From Streptomyces mangrovi (GTDB lineage: Bacteria; Actinomycetota; Actinomycetes; Streptomycetales; Streptomycetaceae): a stretch of DNA of 64,000 bases. Every line of letters begins with the position of its first letter. The first letter of the stretch is position 1. The notes under the pieces are model-generated. The model searched no databases, was not told where the DNA came from, and worked only from the letters and a program-made list of their open reading frames with translations. Below are positions 9,096-17,457 of this stretch, in pieces. The position numbers and the translations under genes were made by a program. The stretch is from positions 434,001 to 498,000 of the forward strand of contig NZ_FOSG01000001.1 of NCBI RefSeq assembly GCF_900114215.1. Direction: 5' to 3'.

Positions 9096-9263
9096 GTGCT
9101 CCCCCGTTCCCTCGTCCTCGTCCGCCGTCGGAGTCCGCGCCCCGCCCGCTGTGCCGTTCCCCGTGCGTGTACGGGAGCGCGGATTGGATCCATATGATCA
9201 CAGTGGGTTTCGCACCGGAGCACAGTGGTCGTCAACTGCGGTGACTCGTAGGGTGAATGGACC

Positions 9264-9297
9264 TCACCCGCCCGGAACGGATCGTCCGGGCGGGTGA
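9264..9297. terminator. hairpin at the end of the paralogue pair
   Basis: A perfect 13-bp inverted repeat (arms TCACCCGCCCGGA and TCCGGGCGGGTGA) with an eight-base loop directly adjoins the stop codon at 9298. It ends the leftward 9.3-11.8 kb unit and separates it from the WXG locus. Confidence 0.65.
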
Positions 9298-10446
9298 TCA
9301 GGGGAGTCGTGGTGCGGAGCAGCCGTGGTGTTCGGCCGAGGCCTCGGCGAAGGCCTTCAGCGCCGCCCGCTCGTACGCCTGCTCCTCCCTTGTCGACTTC
9401 TCCCGCTCCCTGCCCAGGGGCTCGATGGCGAAGAGAGCGGTCTCGCCCGAGAACGGGGCCGGGCAGGTGGCGGTGGCCCACATGCCGCCGTCGTGCAGCA
9501 TCCCGCTGGGGGCGCGTCCTGGGATCGTCTCCTCGAAGCTGTACCGCTTCTCCCAGGCCGCGCGGGCACTCGTCGCGTACGGGCCGTAGAAGGCCCGCAG
9601 TACGTAGAGCGGGGTGCCGCCGCTGTTGCCGACGGAGCACTTCTCCTGCGGGGCACCGCCCCGGTCGCTCTCCCAGGCCCGTGCGAAGGTTCAGCCCCGC
9701 GCCGGGACGCCTTCACACGTCCCGTCCGCCTCTTCGAGGGGTACGTCCTCGTCATCGGCCACGGGCAGCGGCATCGTGCTCAGCCGTTCGCCGAAGCGCG
9801 CCTCGCAGCCCCACCGCTGGGCGGCATTGCGCGCTGTGGCCGTGGCCAGGTGTCCTGTACGGATCCGGTGGGCAGGGTCGTCGAAGTCGGCGTCTTCCAC
9901 CGACACATTGACGGTGACCAGCAGATCGCGGCGGTCTCCGGCGCAGTCCAGAAACACGGCGGTGGTCCCGCGGTCCTCGTGGGCGGCGTCACGTATCGAG
10001 AAGAAACCGGTCCAGCCGTCCGGCAGGGGCGCCGGTGCGTTCGCATAGAGAGCCGGATAGGGGTCGTCCAGCCATTCGCTCCCTCCGCCCTCCCCACCGT
10101 CTGGAATGCGGGTGCCGTGAAGCGACACTCCGACCGATGCCATCTCGAAGCCGTAGGCCTTCTCGGGCCTCTTCCGGGCAACGAAGCAGCCGGTCTCCAG
10201 CGGTTCGTCCTTCCGGCCGAGGCCTTCCTCATCGCGTGCGGAATCCGATTCCCCGCTCAGCGGGCCGCTGCCGAGAATCGCCCGCGCCTCGCGTTCGGGA
10301 AGCACTCCGCCGCACGCGTCGCTCAGCATTTCCTCGGAGGCCTGCTGCTCGCTCCTCTCCTCGTACCAGGAGCGCCCCGTCGGAAGCATGAACACCATGC
10401 CGAGGAAGATCCCGGCAGCGATCACTCGTCGTCGATGGATCGCCAT
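9298..10446 (-). pseudogene. membrane-anchored extracytoplasmic protein, interrupted by an in-frame TGA
   Basis: The ATG at 10446 starts MAIHRRRVIAAGIFLGMVFM, a membrane anchor, followed by a cysteine-containing extracytoplasmic domain (DACGGVLPEREARAIL, FLDCAGDRRDLLVTVNVSV, QRWGCEARFG). A TGA at 9691 ends this at 251 residues. Reading through in the same frame continues at once with TFARAWESDRGGAPQEKCSVGN and runs to a clean stop at 9298 (382 codons). The remainder has protein-like composition and the same C-x-W pattern as the upstream paralogue, so it looks like the true C terminus. A nonsense substitution or base error is likely. The start overlaps the preceding gene's stop by 25 bases, so the two are translationally coupled. 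Function is not recognised. Confidence 0.65.
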
Positions 10447-11815
10447 TCCTCCACCTCTCCGAGGACCTTGGTGTCACGGCAGTGCGCCCGCTCGGGCCGG
10501 CCGCCGGGGGCGGCGAGATAGCGGTCGAGCGCGGCACGTGCCGTCCGCGACAGTTCCCCGCGTGCCGCCTTGCTCAGTGCGGACCCGTCCTCCTCGTGCC
10601 GCGCCACTCTTCCATCCGTATTCAGGCGGTAGCCGAGTTCGGGCGTGACCGAGATTCGGTGGAAGGTCTGGCCGCCGTCGCACACCGACTCGGCCCACAG
10701 CGACAGCAGCGACAGAGAAGGCATGGTGCGGTCGTCACTCGCCAGCAGTTCGGCAGTTCCTTTCGGGACAGCCGTCCACCCCGGTCCGGGCTCGTGGTGC
10801 TCGTCGGCTTCGTGGTCGTTCAGGCCGGTCCCGTCCCCCTGGTAGAAACTGCGCGCTCCGGCCCCGGAGACGCTGATCGCCTCCACACTCTTGATCTCGT
10901 TCTTCTCCGGACGACCGTCGAAATCGGCGCGGCACTTCCCCCGGGCAGGGTCGAAGGAGGAACTGCCCGACACTCTCCACTTCCCCTTCTGGTAGCCCAT
11001 GGCGACGGGGTCCAGCCAGGCGCAGGTTCCCTTGCCGCGAGGGCCGTCTTCCTGCTCGCCCTCCGCCCCGGTATCGCCGTCGTCGCCACCACCGCCGTCG
11101 TCGCCGTCACGTTCGGAGACCGGGACCGGCTCAGCCTGCCGAGCGGGGCGGTGCCGCATGCCTGGTGCTCGCGCACCCGGTCGGCGGCGTGTACGACCGA
11201 CCGGACGGCCAGGCGCAGCTCCTCCTCGACGGGTCCATCCGTGTATCCGTCGTCGCCTTCGTCGTGGATGCGCATGGGCAGTTCGACGGAGACCCTCACA
11301 TCCGTGCCCAGCCGAAAGCGCTCGAAGTCGCCTTTGGGACAGGCGACTCGCAGGACGACTCCCACCTGTGTCGTGTCGCCGTACATGCCATGCGCCGTGA
11401 CGGCACCCCGGGAACCGTCCGGCAGCCGGTAGGGGAAGGGGAGCACGTCGCCGTCGTCGGCGGAGGACAGTACGTCGTCGGGCCCCCATGGTTCCGCCCG
11501 CATGTGGACGCCGCGGTCGCCGTTCCCGCCGTCACCGGTCCAGTCGAGTCGGCAGTCGATGAAGGCCCGGCTCTCGTGGCCGGATCCGAGGAGCGTGCCG
11601 TACTGGCCGTGCGTCACGGCCGAGTCGCGGGGCAGGAACGAGTCGAGGTGGGTGGCGGGCAGCAGGCCGGCGCACGCCTTCCGTACCTGTGCACGGTTGG
11701 TCTTCGGATATTCGTCGTCCCACGCCGAGTAGCCGATCACCGCCGTCACGACGGCGAGGGCCGTCACCCCGAGAACGGTGGTACGCGGCCGGCCGCGTTT
11801 CCACAGGCTCCCCAT
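10422..11815 (-). pseudogene. paralogous membrane-anchored protein, split by a frameshift
   Basis: From ATG 11815 the product starts MGSLWKRGRPRTTVLGVTALAVVTAVIGYSAW in part: a basic start, one membrane helix, then an extracytoplasmic domain with ACAGLLPATHLDSF and FIDCRLDWTG. Around 11136-11143 the frame must change: the first frame gives HQACGTAPLG and degenerates, whereas the next frame continues QAEPVPVSERDGDD and then KGTCAWLDPVAMGYQKGKW to the stop at 10422. One missing G in the GG of this segment explains it. The layout (anchor, C-G-LP motif, second half beginning with a C-A-W motif) parallels the downstream gene, so the two are tandem paralogues. The first frame alone would give 331 residues with a meaningless tail. 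Confidence 0.65.
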
Positions 11816-11956
11816 GATCCCTCTGCCGGTTCCCGCCCGACGCTAACAGAGGGGATGGAGGGGGCCGGGTTTTCCACAGCTTCGCCGAACAGTGCTCGGC
11901 CCGGCGGGCCTGCTCATGGCGTCCGGACTCCCGGGCGCGGCACCGACCGGCGGTAA

Positions 11957-11972
11957 AGTGGACTAGACCTTT
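11957..11972. promoter_or_regulatory. DasR-type operator (dre) upstream of nagK
   Basis: AGTGGACTAGACCTTT agrees at 13 of 16 positions with the DasR-responsive consensus as I remember it, AGTGGTCTAGACCACT. It lies 27 bases upstream of the nagK start. DasR is the GntR-family repressor of N-acetylglucosamine genes in Streptomyces, released by glucosamine-6-phosphate, so the location fits very well. Confidence 0.8.
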
Positions 11973-11998
11973 CGCGAGTGACAGGTGAGACTGTCCCC

Positions 11999-12955
11999 GT
12001 GACTCCTCGGCATGACGAAACCGCGTATGTCGTCGCCCTCGACGTGGGCGGCACCGGGCTGAAGGGCGCCCTCGTCGGGCCCGGCCACACACTGCTGCAC
12101 CAGGCGCGACGGCCCACCGGGCGGGAGGCCGGGCCGGACGCCGTGGTGGGACACGTGCTCGAGTTCGCCGAAGGCCTGCGGAAGGCCGGGGTCGCGCGGT
12201 ACGGCGCCGAGCCCGTGGCCGCGGGGGTCGCGGTGCCGGGGATCGTCGACGACGCGGCGGGCACGGCCGTCTACTCCTCCAATCTCGGCTGGCGGGACCT
12301 GCCGCTGCGCGATCTGGTGTCCGGACGGCTGGGCGGGGTGCCCGTAGCCCTCGGGCACGACGTGCGCGCCGGCGGGCTCGCCGAGGGTCGGATCGGGGCG
12401 GGGGCGGGCGTGGACCGCTTCCTGTTCACGGCGCTGGGCACCGGCATCGCCGGGGCCATCGGGATCGACGGCCGGGTGGAGCCGGGCGCGCACGGCGGCG
12501 CGGGCGAGATCGGCCACATCACCGTACGGCCCGGCGGGCCCGAGTGCGGCTGCGGGCGGCGCGGCTGCCTGGAGCTGTTCGCCTCCGCCGCCGCCGTGGG
12601 CCGGGCCTGGGCCGAGGCGTGCGGGGATCCGGGGGCGACGGCGGCCGGCGCCGCCCGGGCCGTGGAGGCGGGCGATCCGCGGGCCGCCGCCGTCTGGCGC
12701 GACGCGGTCGACGCCCTCTCCGAGGGCCTGGTCACCGCGATCACCCTGCTGGACCCGCGGGTGCTGATCGTCGGCGGCGGGCTGGCGGAGGCGGGCGAGA
12801 CGCTTCTGGCGCCGCTGCGCGAGGCCGTACGCGCCAAGGTCACCTTCCAGCACGTCCCCACGATCGTTCCGGCGGCCCTGGGGGACGCCGCCGGGTGCCT
12901 GGGCGCGGGGCTCCTCGCCTGGGACCTACTCTCCGCGGAGGTTGCGAGCCTATGA
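11999..12955 (+). CDS. nagK: ROK-family sugar kinase, probably N-acetylglucosamine kinase
   Basis: A 318-residue cytoplasmic kinase of the ROK family. It has the ATP-binding start VVALDVGGTGLKGALV, the GVAVPGIVD motif, and the zinc-binding CGCGRRGCLE loop with the preceding GEIGHITV, both diagnostic of ROK kinases. I choose the GTG at 11999 because AGGTGAGA lies eight bases ahead; a GTG at 11978 would add seven residues without a ribosome site. It overlaps nagA by ATGA, so both are made from one message. The DasR-type site upstream and the deacetylase downstream point to phosphorylation of imported or recycled N-acetylglucosamine; glucose as substrate cannot be excluded from sequence alone. 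Confidence 0.88.
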   Translation: MTPRHDETAYVVALDVGGTGLKGALVGPGHTLLHQARRPTGREAGPDAVVGHVLEFAEGLRKAGVARYGAEPVAAGVAVPGIVDDAAGTAVYSSNLGWRDLPLRDLVSGRLGGVPVALGHDVRAGGLAEGRIGAGAGVDRFLFTALGTGIAGAIGIDGRVEPGAHGGAGEIGHITVRPGGPECGCGRRGCLELFASAAAVGRAWAEACGDPGATAAGAARAVEAGDPRAAAVWRDAVDALSEGLVTAITLLDPRVLIVGGGLAEAGETLLAPLREAVRAKVTFQHVPTIVPAALGDAAGCLGAGLLAWDLLSAEVASL

Positions 12956-14232
12956 CCGGTCCGAAGACGGCGCAGACGACGGGGGCGCGGACGGCGAAAG
13001 CACCGGCGGCGAGCGCCCGGCCGGCCGGAACGCGGCCGGCCGGAACGCGGCGCACCGTGCTGACGGGCGCCCGGGTGGTGCTGCCGGACGGCGTGGCCGA
13101 GGGCGGCAGGGTGACGGTGGAGGGCTCGCGCATCGCCGCCGACGCCCCCGGGGAGGCGGGCACGCTCGACCTGGCCGGGCACTGGGTCGTGCCCGGCTTC
13201 GTCGACATGCACGTCCACGGCGGCGGCGGGGCGTCCTTCTCCGCGGGGTCGGCCGAGGAGGCGCTGCGGGCGATCGCCACCCACCGGGCGCACGGCACCA
13301 CGACGATGGCCGCCTCCACCGTCACCGGCGGTCTGGACGAACTCGCCCGGCAGGCCGCCGTGCTGTCGGAGCTGGTGGAGCAGGGCGACCTGGCGGGCAT
13401 CCACTTCGAGGGCCCCTTCATCGCCCGCGGCCGCTGTGGCGCCCACGACCCCGGCCTGCTGCGCGATCCCGACCCGGCCGACGTGCTCGCACTGGTGGAG
13501 GCGGCGCGCGGCGCGGCGCGGATGGTCACGCTCGCGCCGGAGCTGCCCGGCGGTCTGGAGTCGGTGCGGCTGCTGGCCGACAGCGGGGTGATCGCGGCCG
13601 TCGGCCACACCGACGCCTCCTACGAGGCCGTGCTGGAGGCCGTCGGGGCGGGTGCGACGGTCGCCACGCACCTGTTCAACGCGATGCCCCCGCTGCTGCA
13701 CCGCGCCCCCGGCCCGGTGGCGGCCCTGCTGGAGGACGAGCGGGTCACCGTCGAGCTGATCAACGACGGCGTCCATCTGCACCCCGCCGTCCTGGAGCTG
13801 GCCTTCGCCCGCGCCGGGGCCGGCCGGGTCGCCTTCGTCACCGACGCCATGGGCGCGGCCGGCATGGGCGACGGCCTCTACCCGCTCGGCCCGCTGAAGG
13901 TGCGCGTCACCGACGGCGTCGCCCGGCTGGTGGAGGGCGGCTCGATCGCCGGCTCCACGCTCACCCTGGACGAGGCGCTGCGGCGCGCGGTGACGGTGGA
14001 CGGCCTGCGGATCGAGGACGCGGTACGGGCCCTGGCGCTCAACCCGGCGCGGCTGCTGGGCGTCGCCGACCGGGTGGGGTCGATCGAGCCCGGCAAGTAC
14101 GCCGACCTGGTGGTGCTGGACGGCGGCTACCGGGTCGCGGGCGTCATGCGCCGGGGCGAGTGGGTGGTGCCCCCTCGCCTCCCGGACACCGCGGAGCCCG
14201 CCGGGGTTGTACGCGGCGGCGCGACGGCCTGA
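12952..14232 (+). CDS. nagA: N-acetylglucosamine-6-phosphate deacetylase
   Basis: A 426-residue amidohydrolase that makes glucosamine-6-phosphate and acetate. Metal and substrate motifs are all present: GFVDMHVHGGGG, GIHFEGPFIA, VGHTDASY, ATHLFNAMPPLLHR, ELINDGVHLHP and the catalytic aspartate in FVTDAMGAAG. The first ~35 residues are alanine/threonine-rich with an APAASARPAGTRPAGTR repeat and are not part of the fold. The ATG overlaps the nagK stop (ATGA) and has GGAGG eleven bases upstream. Product glucosamine-6-phosphate is the known DasR ligand, so the operon makes the inducer of its own presumed repressor. Confidence 0.95.
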   Translation: MTGPKTAQTTGARTAKAPAASARPAGTRPAGTRRTVLTGARVVLPDGVAEGGRVTVEGSRIAADAPGEAGTLDLAGHWVVPGFVDMHVHGGGGASFSAGSAEEALRAIATHRAHGTTTMAASTVTGGLDELARQAAVLSELVEQGDLAGIHFEGPFIARGRCGAHDPGLLRDPDPADVLALVEAARGAARMVTLAPELPGGLESVRLLADSGVIAAVGHTDASYEAVLEAVGAGATVATHLFNAMPPLLHRAPGPVAALLEDERVTVELINDGVHLHPAVLELAFARAGAGRVAFVTDAMGAAGMGDGLYPLGPLKVRVTDGVARLVEGGSIAGSTLTLDEALRRAVTVDGLRIEDAVRALALNPARLLGVADRVGSIEPGKYADLVVLDGGYRVAGVMRRGEWVVPPRLPDTAEPAGVVRGGATA

Positions 14233-14391
14233 TTGCGTTACGGTCTCGTTCCCACATCGAGCGCGGACGGGCGTCTCCGCCCTCTGGGCCGGCCGCCTCC
14301 GCTTTGGCATGATCACTCGCACGGTCGGCGGCCCCGCGCCACCGTGCGTATGCCGAACGTTCACACTCGCCGGTGGGAGGCGGAGTACCGG

Positions 14392-15330
14392 ATGATCCTG
14401 ACCGTCACGCTCAACGCGGCTTTGGACATCACCTACCGCGTCCCCCGTCTGGAGCCGCGCGCCTCCCACCGGGTCCGGGAGGTCGCCGAGCGTCCGGGCG
14501 GCAAGGGCCTGAACGTGGCGCGGGTGCTGGGCGCGCTGGGCCACGAGACGCTGGTGACCGGCTTCACCGGCGGCCCGAACGGCGACCGGCTGCGGACACT
14601 GCTGTCGGAGGTGACGGAGGAGGGCCCGGTCGGGGACGCGTTCGTCGCCGTCGGCGGGGACACCCGCCGCACCGTCACGGTCGTGGACGAGGCCTCCGGC
14701 GACGCCACCGTGCTCAACGAGCCCGGCCCGCAGATAGCCCCCGCCGAGTGGGAGCGCTTCCTGGACTTCTACGGCGGGCTGCTGCACGACGCCACCGCCG
14801 TCGCCCTGTGCGGCAGTCTGCCGCCCGGGGTGCCCGTGGGGGCGTACGGGACGCTGGTGCGCGCCGCGCGCACCGCGGGCGTGCCCGTGCTGCTGGACAC
14901 CAGCGGGGAGCCGCTGCTGCGCGGACTGGCCGCCCGGCCGGATGTCGTCAAGCCCAACTCCCATGAGCTGGCCGGGATAACGGGCACCACCGAGCCGCTG
15001 CGGGCCGCGCGGCTGGCGCAGCGGCGCGGGGCGCACTCGGTGATCGCCTCGCTGGGCGAGGACGGGCTGCTGGGCCTCACCCCGGAGGGCGTCTGGCGCG
15101 TCGAGCCGCCCCGTCGGCTGGCGGGCAACCCGACGGGGGCCGGGGACTCGGTGGTGGCCGCGCTGCTGTCCGGACTCGTGGAGGGCCTGCCCTGGCCGGA
15201 CCGGCTGGCCCGTGCCGCCGCCCTGTCGGCGGCGACCGTACGGGCCGAGGCGGCGGGGGAGTTCGACCGGGTGCTGTACGAGGAGCTGCTGCCCGGGGTG
15301 CGGATCGACCGGCAGATGGCGGCCGTCTGA
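14392..15330 (+). CDS. PfkB-family hexose kinase (1-phosphofructokinase/tagatose-6-phosphate kinase type)
   Basis: A 312-residue ribokinase-fold kinase. The opening MILTVTLNAALDITYRV and the PGGKGLNVARVLGALGH signature mark the LacC/FruK branch, which phosphorylates sugar phosphates at carbon 1 or 6. The catalytic PfkB signature is NPTGAGDSVVAALLSGLVEG near residue 245, with the base aspartate in GAGDS. The start ATG has GGGAGGCGGAG upstream. It lies 159 bases after nagA and 87 bases before a class II aldolase gene, so kinase plus aldolase could split a ketose phosphate derived from amino sugars, much as in the Aga/Gat pathways. The exact substrate is not certain. Confidence 0.88.
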   Translation: MILTVTLNAALDITYRVPRLEPRASHRVREVAERPGGKGLNVARVLGALGHETLVTGFTGGPNGDRLRTLLSEVTEEGPVGDAFVAVGGDTRRTVTVVDEASGDATVLNEPGPQIAPAEWERFLDFYGGLLHDATAVALCGSLPPGVPVGAYGTLVRAARTAGVPVLLDTSGEPLLRGLAARPDVVKPNSHELAGITGTTEPLRAARLAQRRGAHSVIASLGEDGLLGLTPEGVWRVEPPRRLAGNPTGAGDSVVAALLSGLVEGLPWPDRLARAAALSAATVRAEAAGEFDRVLYEELLPGVRIDRQMAAV

Positions 15331-15417
15331 CGGGCCGCCCGGCGTCGCGGGACGGCGGCCGGACGACGGCGAGCGGAGAAGACGGGCGCGGGGGACGGGC
15401 ACGGAGGAGGGGCGGGC

Positions 15418-16305
15418 ATGCCACTGGTCGGCAGCGGAGAACTCGTGGCGGACGCGCTCGCGTCCGGCCGCGGCGTCGCCGCGTTCAACGTCATCACCCT
15501 GGAGCACGCCGAGGCGATCGCCGCCGGCGCGGAGGCCGCCGGCATGCCCGCCATCCTCCAGATCTCCGAGAACGCCGTGCGCTTCCACGGCGGCCGGCTC
15601 GCCCCCGTCGCCGCCGCCGCGGCGGCCGTGGCACGGGCCTCCGGCGCTCCGCTGGCGCTGCACCTGGACCATGTGGAGAGCTTCGAACTGCTGCGTGCCG
15701 CACCGGAGTCCGGGTTCGGCTCGGTGATGTTCGACGCCTCGAAGCTGTCCTACGCCGGCAATGTGGCGGCCACGGCGGAGGCCGTGCGCTTCGGCCACGC
15801 GCACGGGATGTGGGTGGAGGCCGAGCTGGGCCGGATCGGCGGCAAGCCCGGCGACCGGGAGCCCGGCGGCGGAGAGCCGGAGGAGGGGCGCGGCACGCTC
15901 GACGCGCACGCCCCCGGCGTACGCACCGACCCCGCCGAGGCGGCGGCGTACGCGGCCGCCACCGGGGTGGACGCCCTGGCCGTCGCGGTCGGCAGCTCCC
16001 ATGCGATGACCGAGCGCACCGCCGTCCTCGACCACGCCCTCATCGGCGAGCTGCGCGAGACCGTCCCCGTGCCGCTGGTGCTGCACGGCTCATCCGGGGT
16101 GCCGGACGGGGAACTGCGGCGGGCGGTCGCGGCCGGGATGACGAAGATCAACGTGGGGACTGCGCTGAACACCGCCTTCACCGGGGCCGTCCGCGCCTTC
16201 CTCGCCCAGGACGCACGGGCCGTCGACCCCCGCGGGTACCTGCTCCCGGCGCGGGAGGCGATGGCGCGGACGGTGGCGGCCTTCCTGAAGGTGGTCGGCG
16301 GCTGA
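15418..16305 (+). CDS. class II fructose/tagatose-bisphosphate aldolase family protein
   Basis: A 295-residue TIM-barrel zinc aldolase of the GatY/KbaY/FbaA group. The zinc and catalytic segments are LALHLDHVESFELL, SVMFDASKLSYAGN, WVEAELGRIGG and, near the end, LHGSSGVPDGELRRAV and KINVGTALNTAF. An extra acidic linker (GDREPGGGEPEEGRGTL) sits after the glycine-rich loop. GGAGGAGGGG precedes the ATG. It follows the PfkB kinase gene in the same direction and probably cleaves that kinase's product to triose phosphates. It could act on fructose- or tagatose-bisphosphate. Confidence 0.9.
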   Translation: MPLVGSGELVADALASGRGVAAFNVITLEHAEAIAAGAEAAGMPAILQISENAVRFHGGRLAPVAAAAAAVARASGAPLALHLDHVESFELLRAAPESGFGSVMFDASKLSYAGNVAATAEAVRFGHAHGMWVEAELGRIGGKPGDREPGGGEPEEGRGTLDAHAPGVRTDPAEAAAYAAATGVDALAVAVGSSHAMTERTAVLDHALIGELRETVPVPLVLHGSSGVPDGELRRAVAAGMTKINVGTALNTAFTGAVRAFLAQDARAVDPRGYLLPAREAMARTVAAFLKVVGG

Positions 16306-16354
16306 CGCGCCCGCGCCGTGCCGCCGGCCCCTGTCGCGGCCTGTCACGGCGGCG

Positions 16355-17332
16355 TCAGCCGCGGACGTGGCCTTCCTTGAGCCAGACCCGGTCGAGGGCG
16401 AACCCGCACTGGTTGCCCTCCTCGCAGGAGATCCTGACGGTGTTGGTGCCCTCGTTCAGGTTGACCCAGGCGAAGGTGCGCGTCCAGCCCTTCTCCCACT
16501 CGCCCTCGCCCGCCTTGGCGAAGTTCTTCATGTTCAGCCCGCCCTTGTGGGGCGTGCCGTTGACGGCGAGCGTGGAGTCGGCGTCCTTGCCCGGCACTCC
16601 GTAGCCGACGAACAGCGTGTACTTGCCGTCCTCGGGGACCTCGAAGGTCCAGGTGGCCGAGGCGCCGGGCTTGTCGAGGCCGGTGACGTACGCGCCGCTC
16701 CTGGACTCGGCGCCCTGGACGGTCTTGTCCGTGGTCGCGCCGCCGCCGAGCTGAAGGCTGGCCGCGTCCTCGGAGGGGAGGGGGCCCGGCTTCTTCTCCT
16801 TGTTCTTCTCGGCGTCCTTGTCCCGGTCGTCCCCGTCGCCTCCGCCGCTCTCGCCCTCGCCGGCTCCGGAGGTGGCGGCCTGGGTGCCGCCGGTCTGGTT
16901 GGCGTTCGCGTCGTCGCCGTCGCTGAAGAAGACCGCGGCGCCCACGCCGAGGACCACGGCGGCGACGACCGCCAGCGCGCCCACCAGCAGGCCGTTGTGG
17001 TTGCGGCCCCGCCCCCGGCCGGCCGGACCGGACGCGGCCGCCTCGCGCCGCGCGGCGGCACGGCCGCCGGGCACGGTCTCGGGAGCCGCGTAGTGCGCGC
17101 TGGGCTGGTGCGCCTGCTGCTGGGGCTGTTGCGGCGGCGCCTGCTGCTGGCCCTGCTGCCCGCCGTAGCGGCGCTCGCCCACGGCACGGACGTGGTTGTA
17201 CGAGGTGCGAGGCACTCCCGGCTGTGACGCCGCGGCGCCTGTGTCACCGCCCGTACCGCCCTCGGAACGGTAGAGGTAGGCGAACGGGTCGTCGTTCTCC
17301 GGCGTGCCCGAGCCGTTGTTACCGGCGGTCAT
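16355..17332 (-). CDS. membrane-anchored protein with C-terminal carbohydrate-binding (CBM6/35-like) domain
   Basis: A 325-residue single-pass protein. Residues 1-105 are a cytoplasmic Gln/Pro-rich region (GGQQGQQQAPPQQPQQQ); the membrane helix is LLVGALAVVAAVVLGVGAAVFF; an acidic/lysine linker follows; and the last ~130 residues form a beta-sandwich like CBM35/CBM6 modules: GAYVTGLDKPGASATWTFEV, KYTLFVGYGVPGKDADSTL, GTNTVRISCEEGNQCGFALD and RVWLKEG. Such modules bind sugars, so it may attach to cell-wall or extracellular polysaccharide. No enzyme is attached. It is convergent with the aldolase gene and lies downstream of the cyclase gene on the same strand. Confidence 0.82.
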   Translation of the reverse strand: MTAGNNGSGTPENDDPFAYLYRSEGGTGGDTGAAASQPGVPRTSYNHVRAVGERRYGGQQGQQQAPPQQPQQQAHQPSAHYAAPETVPGGRAAARREAAASGPAGRGRGRNHNGLLVGALAVVAAVVLGVGAAVFFSDGDDANANQTGGTQAATSGAGEGESGGGDGDDRDKDAEKNKEKKPGPLPSEDAASLQLGGGATTDKTVQGAESRSGAYVTGLDKPGASATWTFEVPEDGKYTLFVGYGVPGKDADSTLAVNGTPHKGGLNMKNFAKAGEGEWEKGWTRTFAWVNLNEGTNTVRISCEEGNQCGFALDRVWLKEGHVRG

Positions 17333-17457
17333 TCCGTGCGCTCCTCCATGACGGGTGCCTGCCCGGCGCAGCCTACCTCTTTCGGGTTAAAGAACGCGGT
17401 GTCTGTGACCCCTCGCACCGCGTCTCCCACACACCCGGCGCCGGGGCCGTCCGGGCC

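Noticed and set aside
12271..16086. 1271-codon minus-strand frame opposite nagK, nagA, the PfkB and aldolase genes
   Set aside because: Shadow of four genes with clear motifs; its own translation is low-complexity.
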